A stretch of 64,000 bases of DNA, taken from contig JAIUSX010000117.1 of the NCBI GenBank assembly GCA_026573805.1, forward strand, positions 7,688,001 through 7,752,000. Direction: 5' to 3'. The notes beneath the pieces are model-generated. The model was given only the letters and a program-made list of their open reading frames with translations, was not told the DNA's origin and did not search any database. The first letter of the stretch is position 1, and the number at the start of each line of letters is the position of its first letter. Below, piece by piece: positions 1-11,109 of the stretch. A program made the position numbers and the translations under genes. This DNA comes from Hesperophylax magnus. Taxonomy: Eukaryota; Arthropoda; Insecta; Trichoptera; Limnephilidae.

Positions 1-1506
1 TCTTTGAAATTTTATTATTAGAAATAAAGTAAAAAAAAAATTATATTAAAATTTTGATTTGAAGCATATTCTCATTTTACGATTTTTCGTCTGAACACTG
101 AACTAAAATTATTGATAACGGAAAAAAAACATAAATTTTATTAGACAAATATATTTTATAAGCATTATTTCTACCTCGTTTTTTGTGGTTTGGTATAAAA
201 ATATTAAATAAAAAAATCGCAAGGTTTCATAATTTGTCACAAATTGAGTTGTTTGGGTTTCATAAAAGCGTCCATTTTAATTATTCTGTGGTTAACTTCG
301 AGATTTGAATATAAAGGGTGATGTTCTCTTTTTAACACCGTTTAGATCATATTCCTAACGTTCCTATTGACAGTAAGGGTGACAGGACGATTTCTATGAG
401 ATCATCATTTAAGCTGTTCTACAAAGTTTGTTCACAAAATCTAACAAATTAGCATGACAGGTTATTTACTTTGTGTACATCTGTTATTTTGAAATACTTC
501 TCATGGTATAAACCTTACTGTGCTATAAAAATCCACGCGTTCCGGTGCTGTATAGTCAATACACATCTCAAAATAAGCGATTTAATATCGGAAAAATATA
601 AATATTCATAGCTAATCGCTTATGTTTATTATATTTTATATCAAAAGTGATAATAATTGTAATTTAATTGCTGAAAACATGAAAAAACCATCGGCAGATG
701 CTAAAAAACGTGCAAGGAGTATATTATATCTAACGACAGCCCGCGACCGACTGACGGCCGGCTGGCACAACAGCACAACAACACACACACAGCTATGCGG
801 TCGTAGGTATCGATGGTCTTCTGTGGATTTCTCATGTTCCAGCATAGCGAACTAAAGCGGGACATCAATAGCGTGTTATTTCCTCGCACACTCTTCGCGT
901 AGCAGTGTCACACGGTTGATTGTATTGGTGTATTTGTTCCCGATTTTTAACAAAAATCTCAGATTTTAATTGAATTGAAAACTATGTAAAATTTTATTTT
1001 TTAATTCAGTGCATAAATGTATAGCGGAGGAACACCTAAAATCTGAACCCAGAATTTATTATATTTATAGAGTTATTAAAGTTATTAGAAGCAATGTGTA
1101 GTAAATACACACCACAGATGAGGAAAGGTTAAGTAATACTTCAAACTTGTTCAACCAAATATGGTCACATTAGCTTTGTATTCCGTCTGAGTTTTGAATA
1201 GGATTTAATCACTAACATTAAAATTAGAGTTTTGCCTGTCGCTGTTCGTTAATCACAGAAATCAGTGTTCACCTGGGGGCGACAGAAGGTCAACCAATTC
1301 ACCTGCCAAATTTCGTATTTAATAGATCTGGTGATGCGATAAAAATGAACGAACCCTTCGTGATTACAGCCTATAAAAAGGCCCACATACTCGTACTTGC
1401 AAGCGGTTGAAGGAAACCAGCAGTTTTTATTAGCGAACTCACAATTTGGAAATTGTGAAATATGAAAAATGATAAAGATCAGAAGTTGAAAATGGGAAAT
1501 TGTATT
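1..1506. other. Intergenic stretch, no gene recognised
   Basis: AT-rich DNA without a convincing coding frame; the short frames around 620-890 overlap on both strands and lack any domain. Two TATA-like words are visible: TATAAAA at 524-530, followed 34 bases later by TCAAT (556-560), and TATAAAA at 1372-1378. Neither leads into a recognisable transcript, so they are noted only as possible core promoters. Confidence 0.5.
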
Positions 1507-4059
1507 TTGTCAAACGTTTTCTAATACTTTTTAGTGCATAATTCAGCTTATTATTAGTTGGGTTAGGTTATGTTGGGTTTGTCAAACGTTTTCTAATACT
1601 TTTTAGTGCATAATTCAGCTTATTATTAGTTGGGTTAGGTTATGTTGGGTTTGTCAAACGTTTTCTAATACTTTTTAGTGCATAATTCAGCTTATTATTA
1701 GTTGGGTTAGGTTATGTTGGGTTTGTCAAACGTTTTCTAATACTTTTTAGTGCATAATTCAGCTTTTTATTAGTTGGGTTAGGTTAGGTTGGGTTTGTCA
1801 AATGTTTTCTAATACTTTTTAGTGCATAATTCAGCTTATTATTAGTTGGGTTAGGTTAGGTTGGGTTTGTCAAACGTTTTCTAATACTTTTTAGTGCATA
1901 ATTCAGCTTATTATTAGTTGGGTTAGGTTAGGTTGGGTTTGTCAAACGTTTTCTAATACTTTTTAGTGCAAAATTCAGCTTATTATTGGTGAGGTTAGGT
2001 TTGTCAAACGTTTTCTAATACTTTTTAATGCATAATTCAGCATATTATTGGTTTGGCTAACTAAACTAAGTTAGTTTAGGTTTTTCAGACGTTTTCTAAT
2101 ACTTTTTATTACATAATTTTGCTTATTATTAGTTGGGTTAGGTTAGGTTGGGTATGTCAAACGTTTTCTAATACTTTTTAGTGCATAATTCAGCTTATTA
2201 TTAGTTGGGTTAGGTTAGGTTGGGTTTGTCAAACGTTTTCTAATACTTTTCAGTGCATAATTCAGCTTATTATTAGTTGGGTTAGGTTAGGTTGGGTTTG
2301 TCAAACGTTTTATAATACTTTTTAGTTCATAATTCAGCTTATTATTAGTTGGGTTAGGTTAGGTTGGGTTTGTCAAACGTTTTCTAATACTTTTCAGTGC
2401 ATAATTCAGCTTATTATTAGTTGGGTTAGGTTAGGTTGGGTTTTTCAAACGTTTTCTAATACTTTTTAGTGCATAATTCAGCTTATTATTAGTTGGGTTA
2501 GGTTAGGTTGGGTACGTCAAACGTTTTCTAATACTTTTTAGTGCATAATTCAGCTTATTATTAGTTGGGTTAGGTTAGGTTGGGTACGTCAAACGATTTC
2601 TAATACTTTTTAGTGCATAATTCAGCTTATTATTAGTTGCGTTAGGTTAGGTTGGGTACGTCAAACGTTTTCTAATACTTTTTAGTGCATAATTCAGCTT
2701 ATTATTAGTTGGGATAGGTTAGGTTGGGTTTGTCAAACGTTTTCTAGTACTTTTTAGTGCATAATTCAGCTTATTATTAGTTGGGTTAGGTTAGGTTGGG
2801 TTTGTCAAACGTTTTCTAATACTTTTCAGTGCATAATTCAGCTTATTATTAGTTGGGTTAGGTTAGGTTGGGTTTGTCAAACGTTTTATAATACTTTTTA
2901 GTTCATAATTCAGCTTATTATTAGTTGGGTTAGGTTAGGTTGGGTTTGTCAAACGTTTTCTAATACTTTTCAGTGCATAATTCAGCTTATTATTAGTTGG
3001 GTTAGGTTAGGTTGGGTACGTCAAACGTTTTCTAATACTTTTTAGTGCATAATTCAGCTTATTATTAGTTGGGTTAGGTTAGGTTGGGTACGTCAAACGT
3101 TTTCTAATACTTTTTAGTTCATAATTCAGCTTATTATTAGTTGGGTTAGGTTAGGTTGGGTTTGTCAAACGTTTTCTAATACTTTTCAGTGCATAATTCA
3201 GCTTATTATTAGTTGGGTTAGGTTAGGTTGGGTTTGTCAAACGTTTTATAATACTTTTTAGTTCATAATTCAGCTTATTATTAGTTGGGTTAGGTTAGGT
3301 TGGGTTTGTCAAACGTTTTCTAATACTTTTCAGTGCATAATTCAGCTTATTATTAGTTGGGTTAGGTTAGGTTGGGTTTGTCAAACGTTTTCTAATACTT
3401 TTTAGTGCATAATTCAGCTTATTTTTGGTTAGGTTAGGTTTGTCAAACGTTTTCTAATACTTTTTAGTGCATAATTCAGCTTATTATTGGTTTGGCTAAC
3501 TAACCTAAGTTAGTTGAAGTTTGTCAGACGTTTTCTAATACTTTTTATTGCATAATTCAGCTTATTTTTAGTTGGGTTAGGTTAGGTTGGGTACGTCAAA
3601 CGTTTTCTAATACTTTTTAGTGCATAATTCAGCTTATTATTAGTTGGGTTAGGTTAGGTTGGGTACGTCAAACGTTTTCTAATACTTTTTAGTGCATAAT
3701 TCAGCTTATTATTAGTTGGGTTAGGTTAGGTTGGGTACGTCAAACGTTTTCTAATACTTTTTAGTGCATAATTCAGCTTATTATTAGTTGGGATAGGTTA
3801 GGTTGGGTTTGTCAAACGTTTTCTAGTACTTTTTAGTGCATAATTCTGCTTATTATTAGTTGGGATAGGTTAGGTTGGGTTTGTCAAACGTTTTCTAGTA
3901 CTTTTTAGTGCATAATTCTGCTTATTATTGGGTAGGTTAGGTTTGTCAAACGTTTTCTAATACTTTTTAGTGCATAATTCAGCTTATTATTGGTTTGGCT
4001 AACTAACCTAAGTTAGTTTAGGTTTTTCAGACGTTTTCTAATACTTTTTATTGCATAAT
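1507..4059. repeat. 72-bp minisatellite with TTAGG-rich core, about 35 units
   Basis: The unit contains TCAAACGTTTTCTAATAC, then TTTTTAGTGCATAATTCAGC, then a G/T-rich segment with TTAGGTTAGG. The period is exactly 72 bp (the same word at 2225 and 2297). Variants recur in order: units with GTTTTATAAT lie at 2307, 2883 and 3243, spaced 8 and 5 units apart and each flanked by CTTTTCAGTGC units, which indicates block duplication. A few units (near 2050, 3490 and 4000) carry a small palindrome, GGCTAACTAACC followed by AAGTTAGTT. The array is interrupted at 4060 and resumes at 5022. Confidence 0.97.
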
Positions 4060-5021
4060 AAGGAAGTTGAGTGAAAAATATTTTGACTCATAAAAAATAT
4101 GTTCATGTAGATCAAAAAATATCGATTCTAAATATATAAATATATTTCTATATTATTATTCTTAGAATTAGTTAAACGTTCTTCAAAAAGCATTCAATAG
4201 CAATAGACTGTATACGCTCCACGATTGGTCGAAAGAATTCTGACGTCACATGTGTCGTGACTTGTACGTACAACGGATCACTTATGGTGCATCTCTTTCT
4301 ATTGCATGAGAGATGGTCGGTTTAGATGAGAGAGGTGTATAGGCCAAACGTTTATTTAAGTTTGTCAAATATATGTACGTATTTGTTGTTATTATTATAT
4401 GAAATGGATTTCTAAAGATACATATTCGTATAGTGCTTTATAATAATATGTTGTTTATTGCATAACTTAGAAGTTTTTATTATTATACATGTCACATAAC
4501 ATGTGATACACTTTAGGCCGCCGGCCGCCCAGAAAAGTCTTACAGTGAACTGGGCTGTAAACCGTTATTTTACTTTTGGTCTTTACTTTTCTGCGCGGTG
4601 GTCCTGAATTCGCGCGGGGCAAGTCAACAAATAGCGACGACAATACCGTACCGGGCTTGAAAATCAAATATTCTAACTTAAAATATTAATTTAACTATGA
4701 AATCTTAATCAATTTTCTTTTTTTTTTAATAACATCAATTCTAATAGACGGTTACCATTGGTAAAAAAATTACTGGAATTCCTTATTGAAGAATAATTTT
4801 TTTTTCCATACAAAATCTTTAAGCGACGTGGTTCTTACAGTTTGAATGACGTCACGCCCACACCGCTCGGATTCCGCTCGTTTTGGCGGGCTTAATAAAA
4901 TTCAAACTTTTTAGAATTAATTTAACTATGAAAACAAAATTTAAAAAAAAAAAATACTCGTATTTAAGTTTGAATGCGAACATTGATAAAAAAAAATAAA
5001 AAAAATGGACTCAACTTCCTT
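4060..5021. mobile_element. 962-bp terminal-inverted-repeat DNA element inside the minisatellite
   Basis: The ends are perfect inverted repeats: AAGGAAGTTGAGT at 4060-4072 and its complement at 5009-5021. The element is flanked by AT at 4058-4059 and 5022-5023. Removing the insert plus one AT restores the repeat-unit sequence GCATAATTCAGC exactly, which shows the insertion and its 2-bp duplication directly. No transposase is encoded, so it is non-autonomous. The superfamily is unclear; the 13-bp ends and 2-bp duplication resemble Tc1/mariner-type cut-and-paste elements, although the duplicated dinucleotide is AT rather than TA. Confidence 0.85.
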
Positions 5022-5232
5022 ATTCAGCTTAGGTTAGGTTGGATTTGTAAAACGTTTTCTACTACTTTTCAGTGCATAATTCAGCTTTATTATTGATTAG
5101 GTTAGGTAGGGTTTGTCAAACGTTTTCTAATACTTTTCAGTGCATAATTCAGCTTATTTTATGTTAGGTTATGTTTGTCAAACGTTATCTAATGCTTTGT
5201 AGTGCATAATTCAGCTTATTATTAGTTTAGGT
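5022..5232. repeat. Distal end of the 72-bp minisatellite, degenerate units
   Basis: About three diverged units continue the array beyond the inserted transposon, with GTTTTCTACTAC, GTTTTCTAATAC and GTTATCTAATGC variants, and then decay into unique sequence near 5232. Confidence 0.9.
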
Positions 5233-5436
5233 GAACTTAAATATGTTGTGCTAAGAGAAGGGATATTTTTAATTACTAAAGTTTCAATTGTTCGATTACG
5301 TAGTATGTAGATTATGATTTAATTCAGTTTGATTATGCATATTAATGTTACCAATGTTAATGAAGGCATACAATACATAAATGTAATACGGTTGTTTTGA
5401 TTACTTACAACATATTGACATTAAATCTTGTGGATT

Positions 5437-5438
<2 letters not shown>

Positions 5439-5519
<81 letters not shown>
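5439..5519. repeat. (TA)n microsatellite, about 40 units
   Basis: An uninterrupted run of alternating T and A. It is followed by unique sequence containing a tRNA B-box-like word, GGTTTAATTCC, near 5593. Confidence 0.98.
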
Positions 5520-5523
<4 letters not shown>

Positions 5524-6797
5524 ACGTAATTAGTAAAACCTCAAATTGAACCTCAGGACCTCAGAGGAAAGCCCAGGAAAGGCTGAGGTCCTGGGTTTAA
5601 TTCCTAGATGTGTGTCAATGATTTTGTGTTTCAATGACCTGTTTAAACTATTTCATTTCTAATACCATCGATGTAATAGAAAAAAATAATCTTATTCCGC
5701 CTTCCGCTATCCAAGTATGTTCTAACCACTAAGCTATCTAAAAAAACCACCGTAAAAAAGTGGAAAGGTAATTTTCAACTCCATTAGTGATTGAACCGTG
5801 AATACCTTTCCTGATATTTCCAGACAGCGAAAAGTAGAGTTCAAGCACTAAAAATCTCTTTTCTTGTGTGTAATGAATATTGTGTTTTGATTATTGTCGA
5901 TATTGTTTAATATTTACTATCGTGATTGATTTTGGGATAATTTCAATTTAAAATCCCTTTTTGATAATGAAAAACTTTAAAAACAATGCTGAATGACCAG
6001 CAGTTAATGATCCAGCTGAAAATTTATTCCAATGTTAAGATTGCATCTGGCCTTGTACACACGAGAAGCTCGAAGCTAAAGCATCGGAATTTGGAAAAGA
6101 AAATATATACTTCATATTTTCTTTTCCATACAGCTTATATTAATGCCTGCAGATTACTCCTGACACGATGATTTCGGTCAAGTAAAACTCCGAAAACATA
6201 TTAGTCCATATCCTTACACAGATAATTCCAGACACAGATTAATACTCCAATATATAAGACAACCTTGACATAAATACTACTTAAATTAACTTGGATTACT
6301 CTCATATAATGATTGTAAACAATAACTATTTTTCATGTTTTTGAGCCCTCGGACATTGAAAATGTTGACAGCCCAATTTGTGTGTAACAATCTGAGATCG
6401 TACTTCTATGTCCGTAATAATCTGTGTCTGGAAATAATCAGTAGCTATCTACTCGAAATATCTGGGTCCATGGGTAGTTTTCATTATAATGTGCGGAAAA
6501 TTCCGAATATAACCTAAAATTGTTTAGGAAACTTTGCAAAAAGAGCTTTGCTGACCTGCTGACCTACATATTCACTTTATGGTCCCAGAAAATAGAATAG
6601 TTAATTTATTCATCAAGTCAACCACCATATCACCGCCATTACCTACTGCAATGTATTTCATGAATTGTAAATTATAAATTTTGTTTTGAAACGTTTAATT
6701 TCACATGTACATTTGTTACATGATTTTTTCAAAAATAATGAACGAGGAAAATCTCAGATTTGTAATATCTTATTATTGAAGACAATATTAGCGATTC
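5520..6797. other. Intergenic stretch, no gene recognised
   Basis: AT-rich sequence. The small frames at 5986-6171 and 6335-6517 show no domain and no splice-consistent partners. Nothing else is supported. Confidence 0.5.
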
Positions 6798-6801
6798 TTA
6801 A

Positions 6802-7271
6802 GGCGATGCCATACGTAGTAATGCAAAATCATGTGTTTTTGGTTTGAAAATTTGGTCGCCTAGAAATGTTTCAGATGCTTTAATTAAATACTGCGAGTAG
6901 AATACATCTTGACCTTTAAAATAATTGAGTATTTCTTAGATAAGTCTTTTTATAAGCCCAGAAAAAAATAATGTATAAGGCCTATGAAAACTGCTTTAAA
7001 GTTAAAAATCTCCTACTTACGAACCCATTTTCAGTTATGATTTTATTGTATAATGTGGCAAATTAAGTTATTTATAAAATGAACGAAAAAAAAATTATGC
7101 CTGAACATCCACAAAATAAAATAAAAGGCACTTTTTGACCATGTTTTTTTCTTGCATAAATCAAAACAGTCGGATGGTGTTAAGCGAGAATTTAAACCTT
7201 ATCGCCATCTACGTAAGGGTTGTTATTGATAGCGGCTCAATTTAAAATATAACATGACGTAGTGCATCGCC
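6802..7271 (+). mobile_element. MITE, TTAA-flanked family, copy 1 (full length)
   Basis: Begins GGCGATGCCATACGTAG and ends with the inverted counterpart CTACG..GCATCGCC; TTAA flanks both ends (6798-6801 and 7272-7275). About 470 bp with no coding capacity. Related copies lie at 13558-14020, 36955-37217 and 40180-40641 in both orientations. The TTAA flanks suggest a piggyBac-type target, but a TA-target element with a longer inverted repeat is possible. Confidence 0.88.
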
Positions 7272-7290
7272 TTAAACGAAAATTTGAGCA

Positions 7291-7344
7291 GATAATTGGC
7301 TCAGTTGGCAGAGCGGCGCCCCAGCAAGGCGAGGAGCCTTTTTT
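7291..7344 (+). mobile_element. tRNA-derived SINE head fragment
   Basis: TGGCTCAGTTGGCAGAGCGG matches the pol III A box and D-arm of tRNA genes. It is followed by GCCCCAGCAAGGCGAGGAGCC and a T6 run (7339-7344) that could end pol III transcription. No B box follows, so this is a truncated SINE or tRNA relic that sits directly after the MITE at 6802-7271. Confidence 0.5.
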
Positions 7345-8280
7345 CCGATTTTTATTTATTTACCAGTAAGTAAGTCCCAGCAATCTTAAAACTAACTTTA
7401 AAATGATGCAAGTACAGAATGATTAGATTTTATTAGGTGAGGGTAGTGGGAGGGGCGTTTTTCTGGGATTTATTTCAGTTGGATATTTTACATTAGGATT
7501 CTTCGATATTTTTTTGAGAGCGTGAACGTTTTCAATAGCGTGGTGGTATATTAAAATATAAAACGATTAATTTATAAATGATAATTCCTAGCCAAATTTC
7601 TTTCTCGAACCATAATAATTTCATGAATCAATTTACTAATGAATATCGCCTTGTGTGACTCATGTGGAGTGGGTGACGTTAAAACGCCCCCCATTTGTCA
7701 AACATCACGTGGGAAAAAAAACACATCAAGTAGCACTATTGACGTCACCGACCCGTTTCTATGGCATTTAAAAAATATACTTTCCAATTTCCAACGTAAA
7801 CATTGGCTTTTCTACCACTTTTTTTATTTATTACTGGTTGAAGTACTTGTGGGTAACTACCCATTTCAATACTAAATTATTCGAATAAGTACCTACGCAA
7901 CATTTTTTATTTGGGGTGATTTTGTTTATTTTTGTACCCTCGCGTCATCGGTGTTGCCATAATGATGTAAGACTACTGACTATAAAAGGTCCGTAGCACA
8001 TTTTCTGGTACCTATACCTGTGGTACCTATATCTATGGTCCGTAGTTATTTCGGTACAGAATAGTGAGGGCAAACCCAATAATTTATTTACTGTCTTTAC
8101 TCAATGGAATTCGAAATGTAATTTGTGATTTTTTTCTACTGACATTATCATTATTATCCGTACACCGTATACCACCGTTCTCTTCTCCGTAATATTATAA
8201 TATGTTGATGTATCCCTTGCATTAGATGAATTGTGTATCCTGTGCAAACTATGTTACAGTAATGAGAAATATACTAATGA
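7345..8280. other. Intergenic stretch, no gene recognised
   Basis: AT-rich sequence with a short degenerate GGTACCTAT repetition near 8008-8030. The 78-codon frame at 7639-7875 has no recognisable motif. Confidence 0.5.
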
Positions 8281-8570
8281 GAAATGGAAATCAATTTAAT
8301 AACCTAACTTTAAAACAACACAAATGCAAAAGCATTATATTTACCAAGCCATAAAAAACTACAATAATTTCCCCTCTAATTACGCTAAAATTAATAAATA
8401 AAAATTATAAATACATATATACAAAACATATTATAACATACTATCAAAGTAAGAATCGTGGCTTTCTTGTCAGGCACAAGAGCTCCTCTTTTCTGTTTAG
8501 GTATACATAACCTTAAATATAATATTTGATAAATATGTATGTATAAATGTAACCATTTTTTATATATTAC
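8281..8570 (+). mobile_element. 3' end of a LINE, diverged copy
   Basis: Clearly related to 10190-10560: both contain TTTACCAAGCCATAAAAAAC and then GTAAGAATCGTGGCT with AGGCACAAGAGCTCCTCTTT. This copy keeps only the last codons of the ORF and the 3' untranslated region and has lost its poly(A). Confidence 0.8.
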
Positions 8571-9078
8571 AAATACATATCCATACATCTTTCCTACAGA
8601 ATCCATACATCTTTATGTCCACAGTATCTAGTATAGTGTAGTGTCTATGATATTAGATATTAGGTAGGTACTTATGTAGCTTTTTAATAATTGTAACTTT
8701 TGGTAAATATTGAATTCTGAATCTAAAATGTATCTCAGAAAGCAGAAATTCGGTTTGTGTTTCCCACGAAAAACTGTCGAATTTTGGCGTCATGAAAAAT
8801 ACTCAGCATCTTGCACAATGTAACTATTTTCAGCTTCCAACGGCATTTCAATAAATATCATAAACAAATTGTCAGATCGTATACCAGTAATTTTTCAGCG
8901 TTTTCAACGAAAATTAGCTCACTTTGTGTTTTGATGATTTATTTTCAATAAATTATTATCTACGTTCGTGATATGAACACGTTTTAAAAGAACCTTTGAC
9001 ATCACTATGTCCCTAATCGTTTATGTAGGATGTAGGTACCTACATATTATAAAATGTATCTAGATTATAGATTATAGG

Positions 9079-9320
9079 CAGGGCCGACCTTATGCGAGCG
9101 CAACTGGAGCAGTCCGCCGAATTGCAAAGGAGCTAACAATACCTAACACCTAACAGTTCTAACACATCGTACTCGATATTATTTTTTTATAAAAACGGCG
9201 CTACACTAACGTACAAATCATCCGAAAATTATTGATTACAGTGATCACCTACCTAAGCTTTTGACAAGGGGCGCCAGAATTCTAATCGCGCTAGGCGCCA
9301 TTTGGCTTAGGGCGGCCCTG
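9079..9320. mobile_element. hAT-like MITE, 242 bp
   Basis: Starts CAGGGCCGACCT and ends with the near-complement AGGGCGGCCCTG. It is flanked by ATTATAGG (9071-9078) and ATTATAGA (9321-9328), an 8-bp target duplication with one mismatch. CAGGG ends and 8-bp duplications are typical of hAT elements. An inverted relative is present at about 39275-39440. Confidence 0.7.
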
Positions 9321-9604
9321 ATTATAGACACGAAAAATATTATACAACCCAATACGTAACATGTTATGTTATGTTACGGTGACATGCTGTCATAAATTGT
9401 AATCGATAATCCACGTAATGTTAAATTTTAACTGTGGTTGAATTGAGTCCATGACATTGAAGATTTTAAAATCAATACTCTCGAACAGTTTTTTACCATA
9501 AAATAAAGGGTAAATAAGAGACGAATTAAAAACTTTAACCGATTAGTTAAAAATTAATTATGAATCAGGTACAGTTTTAATAACAAATTTGCATTGAAAA
9601 ATAT

Positions 9605-10599
9605 TAAAAATGCATATATAATAACCTACTCACACTTAATGCTAAAAAAACAACATATGTATTATTTTCACTACAAAAAATACCTAAAGACAAAGTAAAT
9701 ATCATAATCCATGATGAAAATTGTGACAATGTCAACTGTAAACTACTTAATCCTATGTGTACTGTAATCAACTCTTCTTCTGAAATTAAATATCTTGGTG
9801 TGATCATCGATGAAAATCTGAAATGGAAAAGCCATATTAGGGAGTTAGTAAAGAGAATAAGGAAATGTATATATATATTTGTTAGGTTAAGAAATATTTT
9901 AAATGTGAAAATACTAAAAAATGTATATTATGCTCTTGTCCACTCCCTGCTTATTTACGGAATCATAGGTTGGGGAGGATCTTATAAAAACAACCTAAAC
10001 TCAGTAAAAGTCTCGCAAAAAATTATTATAAAAGTAATACTTAAAAAAAACTCTACTTTCCCAACAAAATTGCTTTTTAAATTGTTTCCAGTACCAAATA
10101 TTGATGATATATTTAAGCAAACTTCCATTATAAAAATGTGTAAAGAAAAAAATAACAAAGAATATCAAGAATTTTACAAACTCATGAGAAATGGAAATCA
10201 ATTTATTACGCCAATCTTTAAAACAACTCAAATACAAAACCATTATATTTACCAAGCCATAAAAAACTACAATAATCTCCCTTCCGAATTGCGCTGTATT
10301 ACGAACCAACAAGAACAAATAAATAAAATCAAACTTTTTTTCCAAAAAAACTTATATTAAACAAAAATAAAAATATATATATATTATTATTATAATATAT
10401 ATTATTATTATTATATCACATTATGAATTATGAATCTAAGTAAGAATCGTGGCTCCCTTATCAGGCACAAGAGCTCCTCTTTTCTGATAAGGTATACATG
10501 ACCAATTATGAACCTTAATATTATATTTTGCAAAATATGTATGTATTAATGTAACCCATATGATGTATATTAAAATAATAAAAAAAAAAAAAAAAAAAT
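9605..10599 (+). mobile_element. 5'-truncated non-LTR retrotransposon with poly(A) tail
   Basis: Carries the C-terminal part of a reverse transcriptase ORF (9622-10360), a 3' untranslated region shared with 8281-8570, and an A-rich tail at about 10578-10599. The 5' truncation and A tail are the signature of target-primed reverse transcription. Confidence 0.85.
9622..10360 (+). CDS. C-terminal fragment of LINE reverse transcriptase
   Basis: The reading frame is open from about 9622 although the first ATG is at 9755. It begins with N-L-L-T-L-N-A-K-K-T, the RT palm/thumb segment that follows the catalytic FADD motif in LINEs. YLGVIIDENLKWKSHI and the YGIIGWGG segment follow, both typical of the thumb and connector of CR1/Jockey-superfamily enzymes. 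The catalytic motif itself is lost by 5' truncation, so the product is inactive. The ORF ends shortly before the 3' untranslated region. The clade is not resolved beyond the general CR1/Jockey group. Confidence 0.8.
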
Positions 10600-10865
10600 A
10601 TGTAGGTACTTAGTTTTGTTACAGTTATACCTATAAGAAAAATACCAAGCAGGTACTTCAATACCTACATTCTACATACTTAATTATATCTTCAAGCCAT
10701 AAATATTTTAATGAAGTTTTTTTAATTTCAAATAAGGAATTATACAATTTTTTCGAAGAAATTTTACATCTCAATGACAATTATTTTTTTCAAACTTTCT
10801 TCAGGCAGGCAGGTACCTACCATATTATTGATTATTATGATTTCTCACGACCATGTGAACTTTAT

Positions 10866-11106
10866 CCAACGCTGCCACCATCTTGAACCGGAACCGGTAT
10901 GTAAAAAACAAATTTACAGACAGATGAAATGCTAACGCTCAGTCAATGACCAAAAATATTCATGTAAAGGTTTCAAAAACACGATAAAAGGTTGTATCCA
11001 ACGCTACCACCATCTTGAATCGGAACCGGTAGGTAACAAACGAATTTACATACAGATGAAATGCTAACGCTCAGTCAATGACCAAACATATTTATGTAAA
11101 GGTTGT
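10866..11106. repeat. Two-copy tandem duplication, 132-bp period
   Basis: TCCAACGCTGCCACCATC at 10866 recurs as TCCAACGCTACCACCATC at 10998. Both copies continue with ATGAAATGCTAACGCTCAGT and a shared ATGTAAAGGTT end. No coding frame is apparent. Confidence 0.9.
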
Positions 11107-11109
11107 AGA

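Noticed and set aside
524..1378. TATA-like core promoters at 524 and 1372
   Set aside because: AT-rich DNA gives such words by chance; no coding exon or other promoter feature follows.
1507..5232. A true telomere or a CRISPR array
   Set aside because: TTAGG forms only part of each 72-bp unit, and the units are head-to-tail without unique spacers. CRISPR arrays do not occur in animal nuclear DNA.
10001..10345. Minus-strand 114-codon frame
   Set aside because: Antisense shadow of the LINE RT fragment at 9622-10360.
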